From: Acidobacteria subdivision 13 bacterium RH2 MAG17b | Lineage (GTDB): Bacteria > Acidobacteriota > Terriglobia > UBA7540 | NCBI GenBank assembly: GCA_002197525.1 | Contig: NFUN01000056.1 | Span: forward strand, 1 to 35,442 | Direction of reading: 5' to 3' | Length of the DNA stretch: 35,442 bases | Shown here: in pieces, positions 26,220-35,442 of the stretch | Position numbering within the stretch: the stretch's first letter is position 1 | Layout of the letters: every line of letters starts with the position of its first letter | Notes under the pieces: generated by a model | The model's database searches: none | What the model saw: the letters and a program-made list of their open reading frames with translations, nothing else | Told to the model about the DNA's origin: nothing | Program-made: the position numbers and the translations under genes

Positions 26220-26318
26220 TTGTAGCGCAGCGTTCGCCGTCTAACGCTGCGGCTTGTTGATTTTGGCGTTGCGAACGGCAAAAAACCGCAGGGTCACAAA
26301 CCGGACCCTGCGCTACAA
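26220..26318. repeat. Long REP-like repeat bounded by TTGTAGCGCAG and CTGCGCTACAA
   Basis: The 11-base ends are perfect inverted complements. Inside, CGCAGGGTC pairs with GACCCTGCG near the right end, and CGCAGCGTT pairs with AACGCTGCG near the left end. Confidence 0.8.
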
Positions 26319-26354
26319 TTTCTACAGTTGCAGTTGTCACACAGGCTCAAAAGG

Positions 26355-26380
26355 TCGGCGACGGCACGTCGCCGGTACAG
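26355..26380. repeat. Partial REP-like unit
   Basis: The hairpin GGCGACG-gca-CGTCGCC is followed by GGTACAG. It matches the right half of the repeat at 21605-21674. Confidence 0.65.
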
Positions 26381-26407
26381 ATTCGCTTCGATGATTTTCC
26401 GCGCCAA

Positions 26408-26466
26408 TTGTAGCGCCCGTGTCCTCACGGGCGATTAGTGCGGCGATGAGGACGTCGCCGCACTAA
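26408..26466. repeat. REP-like double-hairpin repeat
   Basis: It begins TTGTAGCGCCCGTGTCCTCA like the two copies that flank the RAYT gene. The second hairpin CGGCGATG-agga-CGTCGCCG contains an A-to-G change relative to those copies. It ends GCACTAA. Confidence 0.85.
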
Positions 26467-26629
26467 CGCGCCTTTGTTGGCGTCATATTTGGACAATGTG
26501 GTGTAGAATAGAGTCACGCGGGTGCGCCAGCATTATGCCGCGGTTTCGTAGGAGTGTTCGATTTTACGCCGTCCCGCAGGTGGCCGGTGAGGGGTCAGCT
26601 ACTCCGCTTTCCAGGGGCGCGCAGGCTTG

Positions 26630-27319
26630 ATGCACAGCCACAATCCTCCGGTTCTCACCCGCGGTGTCCTGCTCTGCCTGTTCTACTGCCTGTCAACTCC
26701 ATTCCTCCGTTGTGACCATATTGTAACCATGGTGGACGCCAACGGACGCCGGGTGTATGTGAACGTGAGTGACAAGATTTGGGGTCACACCCCAACCACT
26801 CACCTCCCAAGCGGCGCTGTAACTCCAATGGCTCCGGGGCTGCGGCGTCTTGTAAAGCGCACCGCAGGAAAGTACCAGATCGACCCGAAACTTGTCGATG
26901 CGATGATCAAGGTAGAGTCGCAGTACAACCCCCGCGCCGTTTCTCCCAAAGGAGCCATGGGGCTGATGCAACTCATTCCCGCAACGGCGGAGCGGTTCGG
27001 GGTGCAGAATCCATTCGATCCGCGGCAAAACGTTCAGGGCGGAGCCGCCTATATGCGCTATCTGCTAAACCTCTTCAACGGGAATCTTCGCCTCTCGCTC
27101 GCCGCCTACAACGCCGGCGAACACGCCGTGCTGCGAGACGGAAATGTCCCCCGGATTCCCGAGACCGTCAACTACGTGCGGAAAGTGACCGAGTTGTATC
27201 GCGGCCGCCAGCCCAGCACAGAGAATCCTCCACCCGCTCCCGCGGTTCAAGAAGCTCCTATCTATCTGTACGTGGACGGACGTGGCGTGACGCACTTTAC
27301 GAACGACGGAGGATATTGA
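26630..27319 (+). CDS. Secreted lytic transglycosylase (SLT domain)
   Basis: This 229-residue exported enzyme cleaves the MurNAc-GlcNAc bond in peptidoglycan, leaving 1,6-anhydro ends. An N-terminal signal-like segment (TRGVLLCLFYCLSTPFLRC) is followed by a short region resembling DUF4124. The SLT domain begins near KYQIDPKLVDAMIKVESQYN (catalytic Glu at about 96) and contains SPKGAMGLMQLIPATAERFG and SLAAYNAGEHAV. A C-terminal YVDGRGVTHFTND resembles the DUF4124 repeats common in these proteins. The ATG at 26630 is preferred to the TTG directly before it; neither has a strong ribosome-binding site. It precedes an amidase on the same strand by 43 bp, a natural pairing for cell-wall remodelling. 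Confidence 0.93.
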   Translation: MHSHNPPVLTRGVLLCLFYCLSTPFLRCDHIVTMVDANGRRVYVNVSDKIWGHTPTTHLPSGAVTPMAPGLRRLVKRTAGKYQIDPKLVDAMIKVESQYNPRAVSPKGAMGLMQLIPATAERFGVQNPFDPRQNVQGGAAYMRYLLNLFNGNLRLSLAAYNAGEHAVLRDGNVPRIPETVNYVRKVTELYRGRQPSTENPPPAPAVQEAPIYLYVDGRGVTHFTNDGGY

Positions 27320-27362
27320 GCTCCTCGCTTCGGTTGCGTTTATCCGGATGGTTATATTCTGA

Positions 27363-29345
27363 ATGACGAATGAACCCAGTTCGCAGCAATGCCGGTTCCT
27401 TTCCGTTGTTTGGATGCTGTGCGCCGCCGGGATGGCGCTGGGCGCGTCCACTGCAACGCTCCCGGTTCGCCAGAGAGCTGAATCAGCGTACCGCCGTGCG
27501 GAACGGCTGCGAGTAACGATTGAAAGCCAGCCGCAACCCGGCTTGGCCGGCTACACAAAAGTCATCCGAGCCTTCGAGCTTGTGTATCGGATCGATCCGG
27601 GCTACCCGAAGACTCCTGCCGCGCTGGCCAACGCTGCGGAAGTCTATCAAGAGACGGGCCGGCGATTTGCGACCGACCGCTACTACTCCAAAGCTGTCGA
27701 GGCCTATCAGTTCCTCATCGCGCAATATCCGTACGCCAGCCTGTCGAGCGATGCGCTCTTCACTGTGGCGGAGATTTACCGCATCGACATTGAAAATCCC
27801 GAAGCGGCCCTCGCCACCTATCGGCAGTACCTCAAAAAATATCCGCAAGCTGAAAAGGCGGCCTTGGCCCGGCAGGAGATTGCCAGCCTCGGCCTGCAGC
27901 TCGCGCAATGGTCCGCTGGACGTTACGCGGGCGGGCGTCCTTCCGCTACGGTTCGCAACGCGGCAGCCAAGAGTCCGGCATCTGGTTTTGAACAGCCCGC
28001 TGGTTCCCACGGGATCGAGGACGTCGAAGGCATCCGGCAGTGGGTGGGCGCGAATTACACGCGCGTCGTCATTCAAGTGGGGGGGCAGGTAAAATTCGAT
28101 GCCATCCACCTGGCGAACCCGCCACGGCTGGTCTTTGATCTGGCCAACTCACGGCTCAGCCCGGATTTGGCGCGGAAAGTCTTCCCTGTGGAAAGCGGCT
28201 TTCTCCAGAGAATTCGTATCGCTCAGTTTCAGCCTACAGTCACAAGAGTGGTACTGGACGTTCCCGAAATCGAAGACTATTCGGTTTTTTCACTTCCCAA
28301 CCCTTTCCGTCTGGTAATCGACATTCACGGATCGCCAGCCACGATGACGGCGAAAAGCTCCTCGCGACCGCCTGGAATGGCGAGCGGTGGTCAATCGCGC
28401 TCGCAGAATGCCGGCATCAGCCGCTCTGGTTCACATGAAGCGAATCTGGCGGAAAATCCGCCGCCGCGCAGCAGTCCTGCTGACCAACGAGCGAGCGCCC
28501 ATCCGCCAGCGAGCGCTCCGGCCAGCTCCAACGCAACGTCAGAAGTCTTGCCGGCCGTCCCGCCTTCAGGTTTTGCTAGCGCTTCCCCCACCTTGACGCG
28601 GGCTTTGGGGCTGAAAATTCGAAGAATCGTGATCGATCCTGGGCACGGCGGCCACGACACAGGCACCATCGGCCCCGGCGGGATCGAAGAAAAGAACGTG
28701 GTGCTGGACGTGGCCCAGCGGCTGCGCAAACTGATCCTGCAGCGCATGGGTTGCCAGGCGATTATGACTCGCAACTCCGACAAGTTCATTCCTCTCGAAG
28801 AGCGAACCGCGATCGCCAACGCGGTCGGCGCCGATCTGTTCATTTCCATTCACGCCAACTCCAGCCCCGATGCGGGCGCGCGCGGCATTGAAACGTACTA
28901 TCTGAACTTCACTTCCGATCCCGAGGCCCTCGAATTGGCAGCGCGTGAAAACGCTACGTCGCGTGAGTCCGTGTATCAACTGCAAAGCCTCATCAAAAAG
29001 ATCGCGCTTTCCGAAAAGATCGGCGAGTCGGAAAAATTCGCCGCCGTAGTGGACCATCAGCTCGCGGGACATTTAGCCCAGGATGGAGACCCTCAGCCGG
29101 ACCGGGGCGTGAAAAAGGCCCCGTTCGTAGTGCTGATCGGGGCCAACATGCCCTCTATCCTGGTCGAGATTTCCTTCCTTTCGAATCCTCACGACGCCCG
29201 CCGGCTACGCAAAGCCGCTTATCGCGAGCAGATCGCCAAGTCGCTTTACGACGGCATCGCCCGCTATGTGGAGAGCCTGGGAACAATCCGCCTGGCTCAA
29301 CGGCAGGCCAGCCGGGACGCCCAACACGACACTCCCAGTTTCTGA
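27363..29345 (+). CDS. N-acetylmuramoyl-L-alanine amidase with TPR and AMIN domains
   Basis: This 660-residue cell-wall amidase cleaves between MurNAc and L-Ala, releasing stem peptides during cell separation. The N-terminus has a signal-like helix (FLSVVWMLCAAGMALG). A TPR-like region at about 60-180 includes YYSKAVEAYQFLIAQYPYA and PEAALATYRQYLKKYPQ. An AMIN domain at about 230-325 would target the protein in the envelope. A Pro/Ser-rich linker at 330-415 leads to the Amidase_3 domain. Its zinc site has H428 (DPGHGG), E443 (IEEKN) and H497 (SIHANS), with catalytic E602 (VEISFLSNP). All key residues are present. The TPR-AMIN-amidase order is longer than E. coli AmiC. Confidence 0.95.
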   Translation: MTNEPSSQQCRFLSVVWMLCAAGMALGASTATLPVRQRAESAYRRAERLRVTIESQPQPGLAGYTKVIRAFELVYRIDPGYPKTPAALANAAEVYQETGRRFATDRYYSKAVEAYQFLIAQYPYASLSSDALFTVAEIYRIDIENPEAALATYRQYLKKYPQAEKAALARQEIASLGLQLAQWSAGRYAGGRPSATVRNAAAKSPASGFEQPAGSHGIEDVEGIRQWVGANYTRVVIQVGGQVKFDAIHLANPPRLVFDLANSRLSPDLARKVFPVESGFLQRIRIAQFQPTVTRVVLDVPEIEDYSVFSLPNPFRLVIDIHGSPATMTAKSSSRPPGMASGGQSRSQNAGISRSGSHEANLAENPPPRSSPADQRASAHPPASAPASSNATSEVLPAVPPSGFASASPTLTRALGLKIRRIVIDPGHGGHDTGTIGPGGIEEKNVVLDVAQRLRKLILQRMGCQAIMTRNSDKFIPLEERTAIANAVGADLFISIHANSSPDAGARGIETYYLNFTSDPEALELAARENATSRESVYQLQSLIKKIALSEKIGESEKFAAVVDHQLAGHLAQDGDPQPDRGVKKAPFVVLIGANMPSILVEISFLSNPHDARRLRKAAYREQIAKSLYDGIARYVESLGTIRLAQRQASRDAQHDTPSF

Positions 29346-29358
29346 TATCCTAAGCGTC

Positions 29359-30447
29359 ATGTCCTCCCTTTTCTTCTTCCGGCGCGTCAGCTTGTGCCTG
29401 ATTTTAGCGTCCAGCCCACTGCTGCATGCAGGCCAAAAGAGCGTCGTCATCCCATTAATTTCGGTATCGGACTGGAAGCTCGTGGATTCGGCAAAGCTCG
29501 CGCCCCAGGATCTTGCCCGCTTTGAAGACAATCTCCCGGTCGATTATGAGTTCGGCGTGAAATCTGCAATGGAACGCACTTATCAGTTGAATGGTCTCAA
29601 GGCAACGGCGGTGCTTGAGGAAGCAGCCGACCCTTCCTCTGCCTATGGCTTGTATACGTTTTATCAAAATGAGGGCATGAGGAGCGCTCCCGGGATTCAA
29701 ATGGCGATGATTGGAAGCCATAACGCGCTTATGACACGGGGGCGCTATTTCATCCACATTTTGGGAAACCCCGGCTCGAAGCTCTCGGCTGACGACTTCC
29801 GGTCTCTGCTAACCATAATTGGAGGGACAAGACTTTCCTCACAGAATATCGAAAGCCTGCCCGCACCGTTGCCCAAACAGGGGTTGATCCCCGGAACCGA
29901 AAGATATGCCCTTGGAATCGAAACCGCCAAGCGCGTCCTCGGGTCGTTCCCAGCGGGCTTGATCGGATTCCAGGATGGGGTGGAAGTTCAGACGGGCGCC
30001 TACCGCATCGGCCCGGACCGGCTGAATCTGATCGTGATCAGCTACCCGACTCCGCAACTGGCGCAGTTGCGGTTCGGAGCCATGCAACACGTTTTGCAGA
30101 TTAACCAACGCCGTGGTCCTGGCGCGGTCTTCGGGCTGAGGCAGGGATCTTACGCACTTCTCGCGCTGAATGCACAGACGAAAGCTTCGGCGAACCGTCT
30201 TCTTGGTCAACTCAAAGTCACCGAGAGCGTAAGCTGGAACGCCCGCTATCGCAGCCAATCGGCGTTCACGCTCCAAGTGTTGGAGCTGGTAATCGCCAAC
30301 CTCGAGCTAGTTCTGGTCATCGCCGGATTCGCTTTTCTGGGGGGGATTACCATCTTCCTGGGTAAGAAATTGATTATGAAGCTCTTTCCGAACTCGCCTT
30401 GGCCACGGTCAGATGAGGAAGAATTAATCCGATTAAAATTGAGCTAG
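29359..30447 (+). CDS. DUF6599-like secreted/membrane protein of unknown function
   Basis: This protein of about 362 residues has an N-terminal signal peptide (SLFFFRRVSLCLILASSPLLHAG). A large soluble domain follows with repeated segments such as AYGLYTFYQNEGMR and GFQDGVEVQTGAYRIG. A C-terminal membrane helix (LELVLVIAGFAFLGGITIFL) is followed by a short charged tail. I match it to DUF6599 from memory, and that match is moderate. Function is unknown. It starts 13 bases after the amidase stop and is probably cotranscribed with the cell-wall genes. A terminator-like hairpin begins right after its stop. Confidence 0.75.
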   Translation: MSSLFFFRRVSLCLILASSPLLHAGQKSVVIPLISVSDWKLVDSAKLAPQDLARFEDNLPVDYEFGVKSAMERTYQLNGLKATAVLEEAADPSSAYGLYTFYQNEGMRSAPGIQMAMIGSHNALMTRGRYFIHILGNPGSKLSADDFRSLLTIIGGTRLSSQNIESLPAPLPKQGLIPGTERYALGIETAKRVLGSFPAGLIGFQDGVEVQTGAYRIGPDRLNLIVISYPTPQLAQLRFGAMQHVLQINQRRGPGAVFGLRQGSYALLALNAQTKASANRLLGQLKVTESVSWNARYRSQSAFTLQVLELVIANLELVLVIAGFAFLGGITIFLGKKLIMKLFPNSPWPRSDEEELIRLKLS

Positions 30448-30476
30448 CACAACACATTTAGAATAAGTGTGTTGTG
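30448..30476 (+). terminator. Hairpin terminator candidate after the DUF6599-like gene
   Basis: A 12-bp stem (CACAACACATTT/AAGTGTGTTGTG, one G-T pair) with loop AGAAT begins on the base after the stop codon. The following ACATATTTATAATG is AT-rich but has no long T run, so it may work only weakly. Confidence 0.55.
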
Positions 30477-30603
30477 ACATATTTATAATGTAAAACGCGA
30501 ACCTGCTGGAAATTACCCCGCAAAGCTCTTGGGATGGCCAAACAACCCTGTAAAGTTATGAAATTAAATGCGTTATGTGGGTGTATTTTTTTTGAAAAAT
30601 ACC

Positions 30604-30633
30604 TTGACAGCGCCCAACCGGATTCACTAGACT
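30604..30633 (+). promoter_or_regulatory. Sigma-70-type promoter upstream of tRNA-Thr
   Basis: TTGACA (30604-30609) is a perfect -35. An 18-base spacer leads to TAGACT (30628-30633), a 4-of-6 match to TATAAT. Transcription would begin near 30640, about 117 bases before the tRNA. Confidence 0.65.
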
Positions 30634-30688
30634 CCCTTCGAGTTTAGTTGGTGGAGCGCGTCCGCCGTTCTATTCTCCTCTCAATCGT

Positions 30689-30742
30689 AAAATGCTCACC
30701 CGCAAATTCGGCGCACGGCCGGGTTTGCCGGGTGAGCATTTT
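30689..30742 (+). other. Strong hairpin in the tRNA-Thr leader (attenuator or small RNA candidate)
   Basis: AAAATGCTCACCCG-CAAA pairs with TTTGC-CGGGTGAGCATTTT, giving 18 pairs with a one-base bulge around a 17-base loop. The right arm ends in TTTT, as in a terminator. It lies between the promoter and the mature tRNA, so it would sit in the 5' leader. Confidence 0.6.
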
Positions 30743-30756
30743 CGTGTCAGCCGAAA

Positions 30757-30832
<76 letters not shown>

Positions 30833-30974
30833 ACCCTTTCAGTTTATTTACAGCCAAAGTCCCTTCTTGCGCTTTCGGAGTAATGCATTTGATCGTCCCG
30901 CGGTTCTGCGCCGGTCATAATCTGAGATCTCCAACAACTTGCACGCGAAAGCGGCGCCGCGTGCCGAGGCGCGC

Positions 30975-33689
30975 TCAGCGGCCCTTTTTCATCTTGTTGA
31001 GCACGGCATGCAGGATGCCGCCGCTCGTGTAGTAGCCCACCTCAACGACGGAATCGAGGCGCACGACAGCTTGGAAGGTTTTGCGCTGCACTCCTGGAAC
31101 ATTCGCCGTCACGGCCACTTCCTGGCGCGGACGAATCTCGCCGGTCAAGCCTTCGATATCAATCACTTCCTGCCCTGTCAGGCCGAGCGATGCCGCGCTT
31201 TCCCCTTGGTGGAATTGAACCGGCAGCACGCCCATGCCGATCAGGTTGCTGCGGTGAATCCGCTCATAGCTCTGAACTAGCACAGCCTTCACGCCCAGCA
31301 ATGCCGTACCCTTGGCAGCCCAGTCCCTGGAGGAGCCTGACCCGTATTCCTTGCCGCCAACCACGATCAGCGGTACTTTTTCGGCTTGATACCGGACTGC
31401 CGCATCGTAAATTGACATCTGTTCACCCGAAGGAAAGTGAATGGTCACTCCACCTTCGGTACCGGGCGCCACCAGATTCCTCAGGCGGATATTGGCGAAG
31501 GTTCCACGGATCATCACTTCATGATTGCCGCGGCGCGAACCGTAAGAGTTGAAGTCCTTCTTTTGTACCCCATGTTCCACGAGATACCGGCCCGCCGGGC
31601 CGTCGAGCGGAATATCTCCCGCCGGCGAAATGTGGTCTGTGGTTATGGAATCGCCAAGTATCACCAGCACCCGAGCCCCACGGATGTCACCGGTAGCCGC
31701 CTTTCCTGCGCCTTCTTCCGCGAAAAACGCCGGCTCACGCACGTAAGTCGATTCATCCCGCCACTCGTAAAGCTCGCCGCCAGTGACCGGGACTGCATTC
31801 CAGGTGGCGTTGCCGTCCCATACGTTGGCGTAGGTCGCCCGGAAGGTTTCCGGCGTGATCGCTCGGTTGATCGTTTCAGTCACTTCCTGTTGAGAAGGCC
31901 AAATATCACGCAGATAAACCGGAGCTCCTTTAGAATCCTTGCCCAGCGGCTCGCTCGCCAGATCAATATCCACGGCTCCCGCCAGCGCGTAAGCGACCAC
32001 CAGTGGGGGCGAAGCCAAGTAGTTCGCTTTGACTGTCGGATGGACCCGGCCCTCAAAGTTGCGATTGCCGGAAAGCACTGCGGCAACCACCAGTTGGTTA
32101 TCACGCACCGCCCGATCAACCTCTTCCGGCAGTGGGCCGCTGTTGCCGATGCAGGTTGTGCATCCGTAGCCGACAAGGTCAAAGCCGAGCTTTTCGAGGC
32201 TGGTAAGCAGATCAGCCTTTCGAAGGTACTCGGTGACCGCTTTGGAACCGGGCGCGAGGCTAGTCTTCACATAGGCAGGCACTTTCAGGCCGCGCTCAAC
32301 GGCCTTCTTAGCCAGCAGTCCGGCGCCCACCATCACCGAAGGATTCGACGTGTTCGTGCAGGAAGTAATGGCTGCAATCACCACGGATCCATGCCGGAGC
32401 TGGAACCCGTTTCCGTTGGAGCCTACGGTGACAGCGCGAGCCGCAGCTTCCTTCGCCAAGCCGTATCCGCGCTCTTGCACCGGCGCCACCAACAGCCGTT
32501 GGAACGATGCTTTAACCCCGGCAAGCGGAATCCGGTCCTGCGGGCGCTTCGGCCCGGCAAGGCTTGACTCGACACTGCCGAGGTCAAGTTCCGCGGTCTC
32601 GGAAAACTCGGGGTCGGGGCTTTCGTCAGTACGGAACAATCCTTGTTCCTTCGCATACCGCTCCACCCGTTCGACTAACTCTTCAGACCGCCCCGTCATC
32701 CGGAGATACCGAAGCGTTTCCGCATCCACCGGGAAGAAACCCATGGTTGCCCCATACTCAGGCGCCATGTTGCCGACAGTGGCACGGTCGGGCAGCGAAA
32801 TCTGGGAGAGGCCGGTGCCGTAAAACTCAACGAACTTCTCGACCACTCCTTTCTTGCGGAGCATTTCCGTGACTGTCAGCACCAGGTCTGTCGCCGTGGC
32901 GCCTTCGCGCAACCGCCCCGTCAGCTTCACTCCTACTACCTCCGGAGCAAGCATGTAGTAAGGCTGGCCCAACATGGCCGCCTCCGCCTCGATTCCTCCG
33001 ACTCCCCAGCCGAGCACGCCCAGACCGTTAATCATGGTCGTGTGAGAATCCGTGCCAAGAACCGAATCGGGAAACACCGACCAGTCGCCGTTCTGCCTGC
33101 GCACAACCACCTGGGCAAGGAACTCAAGGTTAACCTGGTGCACGATACCCGTGGCGGGCGGCACCACTCGAAAGTTCTTAAATGACTGCTGCCCCCATCG
33201 CAGGAACTCATAGCGCTCCCGATTCCTCTTGAACTCAATCTCCGAGTTTTGCTGTAGCGCCGTCAGCGTGCCGTAAACATCCACTTGCACCGAATGGTCG
33301 ATCACCAAATCCACGGGAATCATGGGATTGACTTTGGAAGGATTCCCGCCCCGGCGCTTCACGGCGGAACGCATCGCAGCAAGGTCCACAACCGCCGGCA
33401 CGCCCGTGAAGTCCTGCAGGAGCACGCGCGCGGGCATGAGCGGAACCTCGCGGGGCGCTGACGGCTTGGGTTCCCACCCGGCAAGCGCTCTCACATCCTC
33501 TTCAGTCACCAGTTCTCCATCGACGTTGCGCAGGACCGATTCCAACAGAATCTTGATCGAAATAGGTAAGCGCGAAATGGCTCCGAGGCCGGCTTTTTCC
33601 AAGTAGTCGAGCCGGTAGATCGCCGCGAGGCCTTCACGGGTCTCGAAAGTCGAGCGGGCGCCGAAGGCATCCTTCACCGTCTTTTTCAT
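30975..33689 (-). CDS. acnA: Aconitate hydratase A
   Basis: This 904-residue aconitase isomerises citrate and isocitrate in the TCA cycle. The [4Fe-4S] ligands are C444 ([11 protein letters not shown]), C510 and C513 ([12 protein letters not shown]). The sequence also has the family segments [38 protein letters not shown], and [18 protein letters not shown] in the C-terminal swivel domain. Length fits AcnA (IRP1-type) rather than AcnB. The ATG at 33689 has a GAGGTGA site six bases upstream. A TATAAT lies on the minus strand at 33787-33782, but without a good -35. It is divergent from the permease gene. Confidence 0.98.
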   Translation of the reverse strand: MKKTVKDAFGARSTFETREGLAAIYRLDYLEKAGLGAISRLPISIKILLESVLRNVDGELVTEEDVRALAGWEPKPSAPREVPLMPARVLLQDFTGVPAVVDLAAMRSAVKRRGGNPSKVNPMIPVDLVIDHSVQVDVYGTLTALQQNSEIEFKRNRERYEFLRWGQQSFKNFRVVPPATGIVHQVNLEFLAQVVVRRQNGDWSVFPDSVLGTDSHTTMINGLGVLGWGVGGIEAEAAMLGQPYYMLAPEVVGVKLTGRLREGATATDLVLTVTEMLRKKGVVEKFVEFYGTGLSQISLPDRATVGNMAPEYGATMGFFPVDAETLRYLRMTGRSEELVERVERYAKEQGLFRTDESPDPEFSETAELDLGSVESSLAGPKRPQDRIPLAGVKASFQRLLVAPVQERGYGLAKEAAARAVTVGSNGNGFQLRHGSVVIAAITSCTNTSNPSVMVGAGLLAKKAVERGLKVPAYVKTSLAPGSKAVTEYLRKADLLTSLEKLGFDLVGYGCTTCIGNSGPLPEEVDRAVRDNQLVVAAVLSGNRNFEGRVHPTVKANYLASPPLVVAYALAGAVDIDLASEPLGKDSKGAPVYLRDIWPSQQEVTETINRAITPETFRATYANVWDGNATWNAVPVTGGELYEWRDESTYVREPAFFAEEGAGKAATGDIRGARVLVILGDSITTDHISPAGDIPLDGPAGRYLVEHGVQKKDFNSYGSRRGNHEVMIRGTFANIRLRNLVAPGTEGGVTIHFPSGEQMSIYDAAVRYQAEKVPLIVVGGKEYGSGSSRDWAAKGTALLGVKAVLVQSYERIHRSNLIGMGVLPVQFHQGESAASLGLTGQEVIDIEGLTGEIRPRQEVAVTANVPGVQRKTFQAVVRLDSVVEVGYYTSGGILHAVLNKMKKGR

Positions 33690-33912
33690 AACTCTTCACC
33701 TCATCAGTAAGTTCCGCCAAAGGCGGGCGCATTCGTCAGCCAGCCCCACTGTGACGGCGTTTTCTATAAGTGCGACTGTCCATTATAGTCTCTCGGGGCG
33801 GCCTGCGTCGCACCGCCAGCAAGAAAATTTGGAGATTGAATGGTGGCGCGTGGTATCGAGCGCACCGCATACCCTATACTCGTGTGCTGTGACTGATAGA
33901 CAGCTTCCACAA

Positions 33913-35310
33913 ATGACCCTCGGCGAACCAGCGAATGTCCCGCGTGCAGCCGCCTCGCCCGGCAGGAGGCAGTTGAGCCGCCTGCAACTGGTAGGCGTCA
34001 TATTTTTCGTGGTCTCGGGCGGCGCCTATGGCCTGGAATCGCTGGTAGGCGCGCTGAATCCCGGCTGGGCTATTCTCTTGCTCCTTGCCACGCCGGTCTT
34101 GTGGGCCTTGCCGGTCGCGCTGATGGTGGCGGAGCTTGCAAGCGCTCTGCCTGAAGAAGGCGGCTATTACGTCTGGGTGCGCAAGGCCATGGGCGATTTC
34201 TGGGGCTTTCAGGAAGGCTGGTGGACGATCTGCTACACCGCCGTGGATATGGCGATCTACCCAGTGCTTTTTGCCGATTACCTCGGCTATTTCATTCCCT
34301 CGCTCGCGCTTTCGAACCACGCCGGATGGAGCGTGATCGCGACCCGCTGGCTGGTCGCCCTAGCCGCCATTGCTACCGCCTGCGCCCTCAACTGGCGAGG
34401 CGTGCGCCCGGTGGGCGATAGCGCCGTCGTCACCTTGCTTTTCGTGCTGGCCCCGTTCGCTGCGCTCACGGCCGCCGGGCTTCATCACCACGGGGCGCTT
34501 GGAGCGGCGCTAACCGCCGTGCGGCTCGGCCTGCACAAGCCACCAGGTGGAGCATTGCTGGCGGTCGGCATGTCTACCGCGCTGTGGAACTACTGCGGGT
34601 GGGACAATGTCTCAACCTTCGCGGAGGAAGTCCGGCAGGCGCCGCGCAACTACCCGCCCGCCCTCGCTGCGGCGATGGCGATCATCGTGCTCGCCTACGT
34701 CGCTCCGGTGCTTGCGGGCGTTGCGCGTAGTTCGAGCCCGGCTCTATGGAACGAATCAACCGGATGGCCCGCCATCGCGCGCGCCATAGGCGGCCCAACC
34801 CTGGGACTATTGGTGGCAGCCATGGCGCTGGTTTCCGCATGGTCTATGTTCAACAACCAGTTGCTTTACGCCTCGCGCCTGCCTTACGCCATGGCCCGCG
34901 ACGGATGGCTGCCCGCCGTTCTGACGCGCCTTTCCCCGCGCACCGGAATGCCGGGCGTGGCGCTGATTGCAGTTTGCCTGGTGTCCACCCTCTTTGCGGT
35001 CTTTTCCTTCACCCAACTCGTGGTGATAGATATTCTCATGTACTCTGCGGGCTTGCTGCTTGAGTTTGTGGCTCTGATCGTCTTGCGCGCGCGCCAGCCC
35101 CATCTCAAACGCCCTTATCGGGTGCCGGGTGGCAAGCTAGGCTTGCTGTTAGTCACGGTTTGCCCGATGTCGTTTGCCGCCGTGGTTTTGGTTTCGAGCG
35201 TCACCGGTGGCCGCTCCGACCATTGGCAGTTGGGCCTCGCGGTCTTCTTCGTCCTCACAGGCATGGTTGTGTATTGGTCCCGGCGCGGCCAAGCCAGGCA
35301 GATTTCGTGA
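33913..35310 (+). CDS. APC-superfamily amino acid/polyamine permease
   Basis: This membrane transporter of about 465 residues belongs to the amino acid-polyamine-organocation superfamily. TM1 contains the substrate-binding unwound stretch FFVVSGGAYGLESLVGA. About twelve hydrophobic helices follow, including LLLLATPVLWALPVALMVAEL, with EEGGYYVWVRKAMG after the second helix, as in glutamate/GABA and polyamine permeases. STALWNYCGWDNVSTFAEEV is the conserved TM6 region. RQPHLKRPYRVPGG is the usual cytoplasmic loop before the last helices. The substrate is not clear. The ATG at 33913 is chosen by family length; a GTG at 33889 is possible, and neither has a ribosome-binding site. Confidence 0.9.
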   Translation: MTLGEPANVPRAAASPGRRQLSRLQLVGVIFFVVSGGAYGLESLVGALNPGWAILLLLATPVLWALPVALMVAELASALPEEGGYYVWVRKAMGDFWGFQEGWWTICYTAVDMAIYPVLFADYLGYFIPSLALSNHAGWSVIATRWLVALAAIATACALNWRGVRPVGDSAVVTLLFVLAPFAALTAAGLHHHGALGAALTAVRLGLHKPPGGALLAVGMSTALWNYCGWDNVSTFAEEVRQAPRNYPPALAAAMAIIVLAYVAPVLAGVARSSSPALWNESTGWPAIARAIGGPTLGLLVAAMALVSAWSMFNNQLLYASRLPYAMARDGWLPAVLTRLSPRTGMPGVALIAVCLVSTLFAVFSFTQLVVIDILMYSAGLLLEFVALIVLRARQPHLKRPYRVPGGKLGLLLVTVCPMSFAAVVLVSSVTGGRSDHWQLGLAVFFVLTGMVVYWSRRGQARQIS

Positions 35311-35370
35311 CGGCCAGTCGAGTGAATTACTATTGAGCTAATGCAAACGCATTAAGTGGCGTGATGTCTG

Positions 35371-35428
35371 CTGGTGCGGCGATGTCCTCATCGCCGGTTT
35401 TTCGCCGGTGGGGACACCGGCGCACCAG
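35371..35428. repeat. REP-like double-hairpin repeat after the permease gene
   Basis: It begins CTGGTGC and ends GCACCAG, with hairpins CGGCGATG-tcct-CATCGCCG and CGCCGGTG-ggga-CACCGGCG. Outside it, GTGATGTC (35361) and GACGCCAC-type sequence (GTGGCGTCACATC) form a weak outer inverted pair, as seen around 9641-9745. Confidence 0.85.
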
Positions 35429-35442
35429 AGTGGCGTCACATC

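Larger units (their letters stand above)
26008..26629. other. Repeat-rich spacer between the type IIG gene and the lytic transglycosylase gene
   Basis: No gene is supported here. The stretch is mostly REP-like units (listed separately at 26128, 26220, 26355 and 26408). A TAGAAT at 26504-26509 could be the -10 element for the transglycosylase gene, but no well-spaced -35 was found. Confidence 0.6.

Noticed and set aside
26040-26466. CRISPR array
   Set aside because: The repeated units are themselves palindromic pairs of varying sequence and spacing, with no constant direct repeat, no regular spacers and no cas genes.
30640-30742. T-box riboswitch in the tRNA-Thr leader (GGTGGAGCGCG near 30649)
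   Set aside because: The conserved T-box core is not matched, the leader is too short for a specifier stem, and a T-box normally precedes a synthetase or amino-acid gene, not a tRNA.

Overview
The window looks like a chromosomal segment of a GC-rich Gram-negative bacterium, most likely an Acidobacteriota member. That placement is an inference from the gene families (TPR/AMIN-domain amidase, DUF6599-like protein, a tilS-hpt-ftsH cluster, ETF-QO, a type IIG restriction-methylase) and from the many double-hairpin intergenic repeats. No rRNA or marker alignment was available to test it.

Layout. At 129-4240 (minus) a histidine kinase and an NtrC-type sigma-54 activator overlap by ATGA and are followed by a radical SAM protein. 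At 4511-7196 (plus) lie PolX, with a clear intrinsic terminator, and a HAD phosphatase. At 7359-9505 (minus) a beta-CASP metallo-beta-lactamase-fold nuclease is followed 11 bp later by a gene that is open only if an in-frame TGA is read as selenocysteine. At 9926-13377 (plus) are aroC, def, fmt and a LOG-family gene. At 13587-21017 (minus) is a run of six genes: tilS, an hpt-like gene, ftsH, a YfgM-like TPR protein, ETF-QO and a DUF374 acyltransferase. At 21517-26466 is an accessory island: a REP-associated tyrosine transposase (RAYT) between identical repeats, a relic of a methylase C-terminus, an unknown gene, and a large type IIG restriction-methylase that carries a repeat pair inside its coding sequence. 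At 26630-30447 (plus) are a lytic transglycosylase, a TPR-AMIN-amidase and a DUF6599-like membrane protein. A tRNA-Thr(CGT) follows, then aconitase AcnA (minus) and an APC-family permease (plus).

How the genes fit together. def and fmt handle N-formylmethionine at the two ends of translation. The amidase and transglycosylase act on peptidoglycan. ETF-QO and aconitase belong to respiration and the TCA cycle. The kinase-regulator pair probably controls a sigma-54 regulon.

The strongest unusual item is the selenoprotein gene at 7359-8105. Its TGA is followed by a UxxC motif and by a near-perfect bacterial SECIS hairpin with a GGU-starting loop. Next in interest are the hpt-like gene, which has lost most catalytic motifs of HPRT while sitting between tilS and ftsH, and the mosaic double-hairpin repeats. 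Those repeats have spread through the window, entered the restriction gene in frame, and supply the stop codons of the RAYT gene and of the methylase relic.
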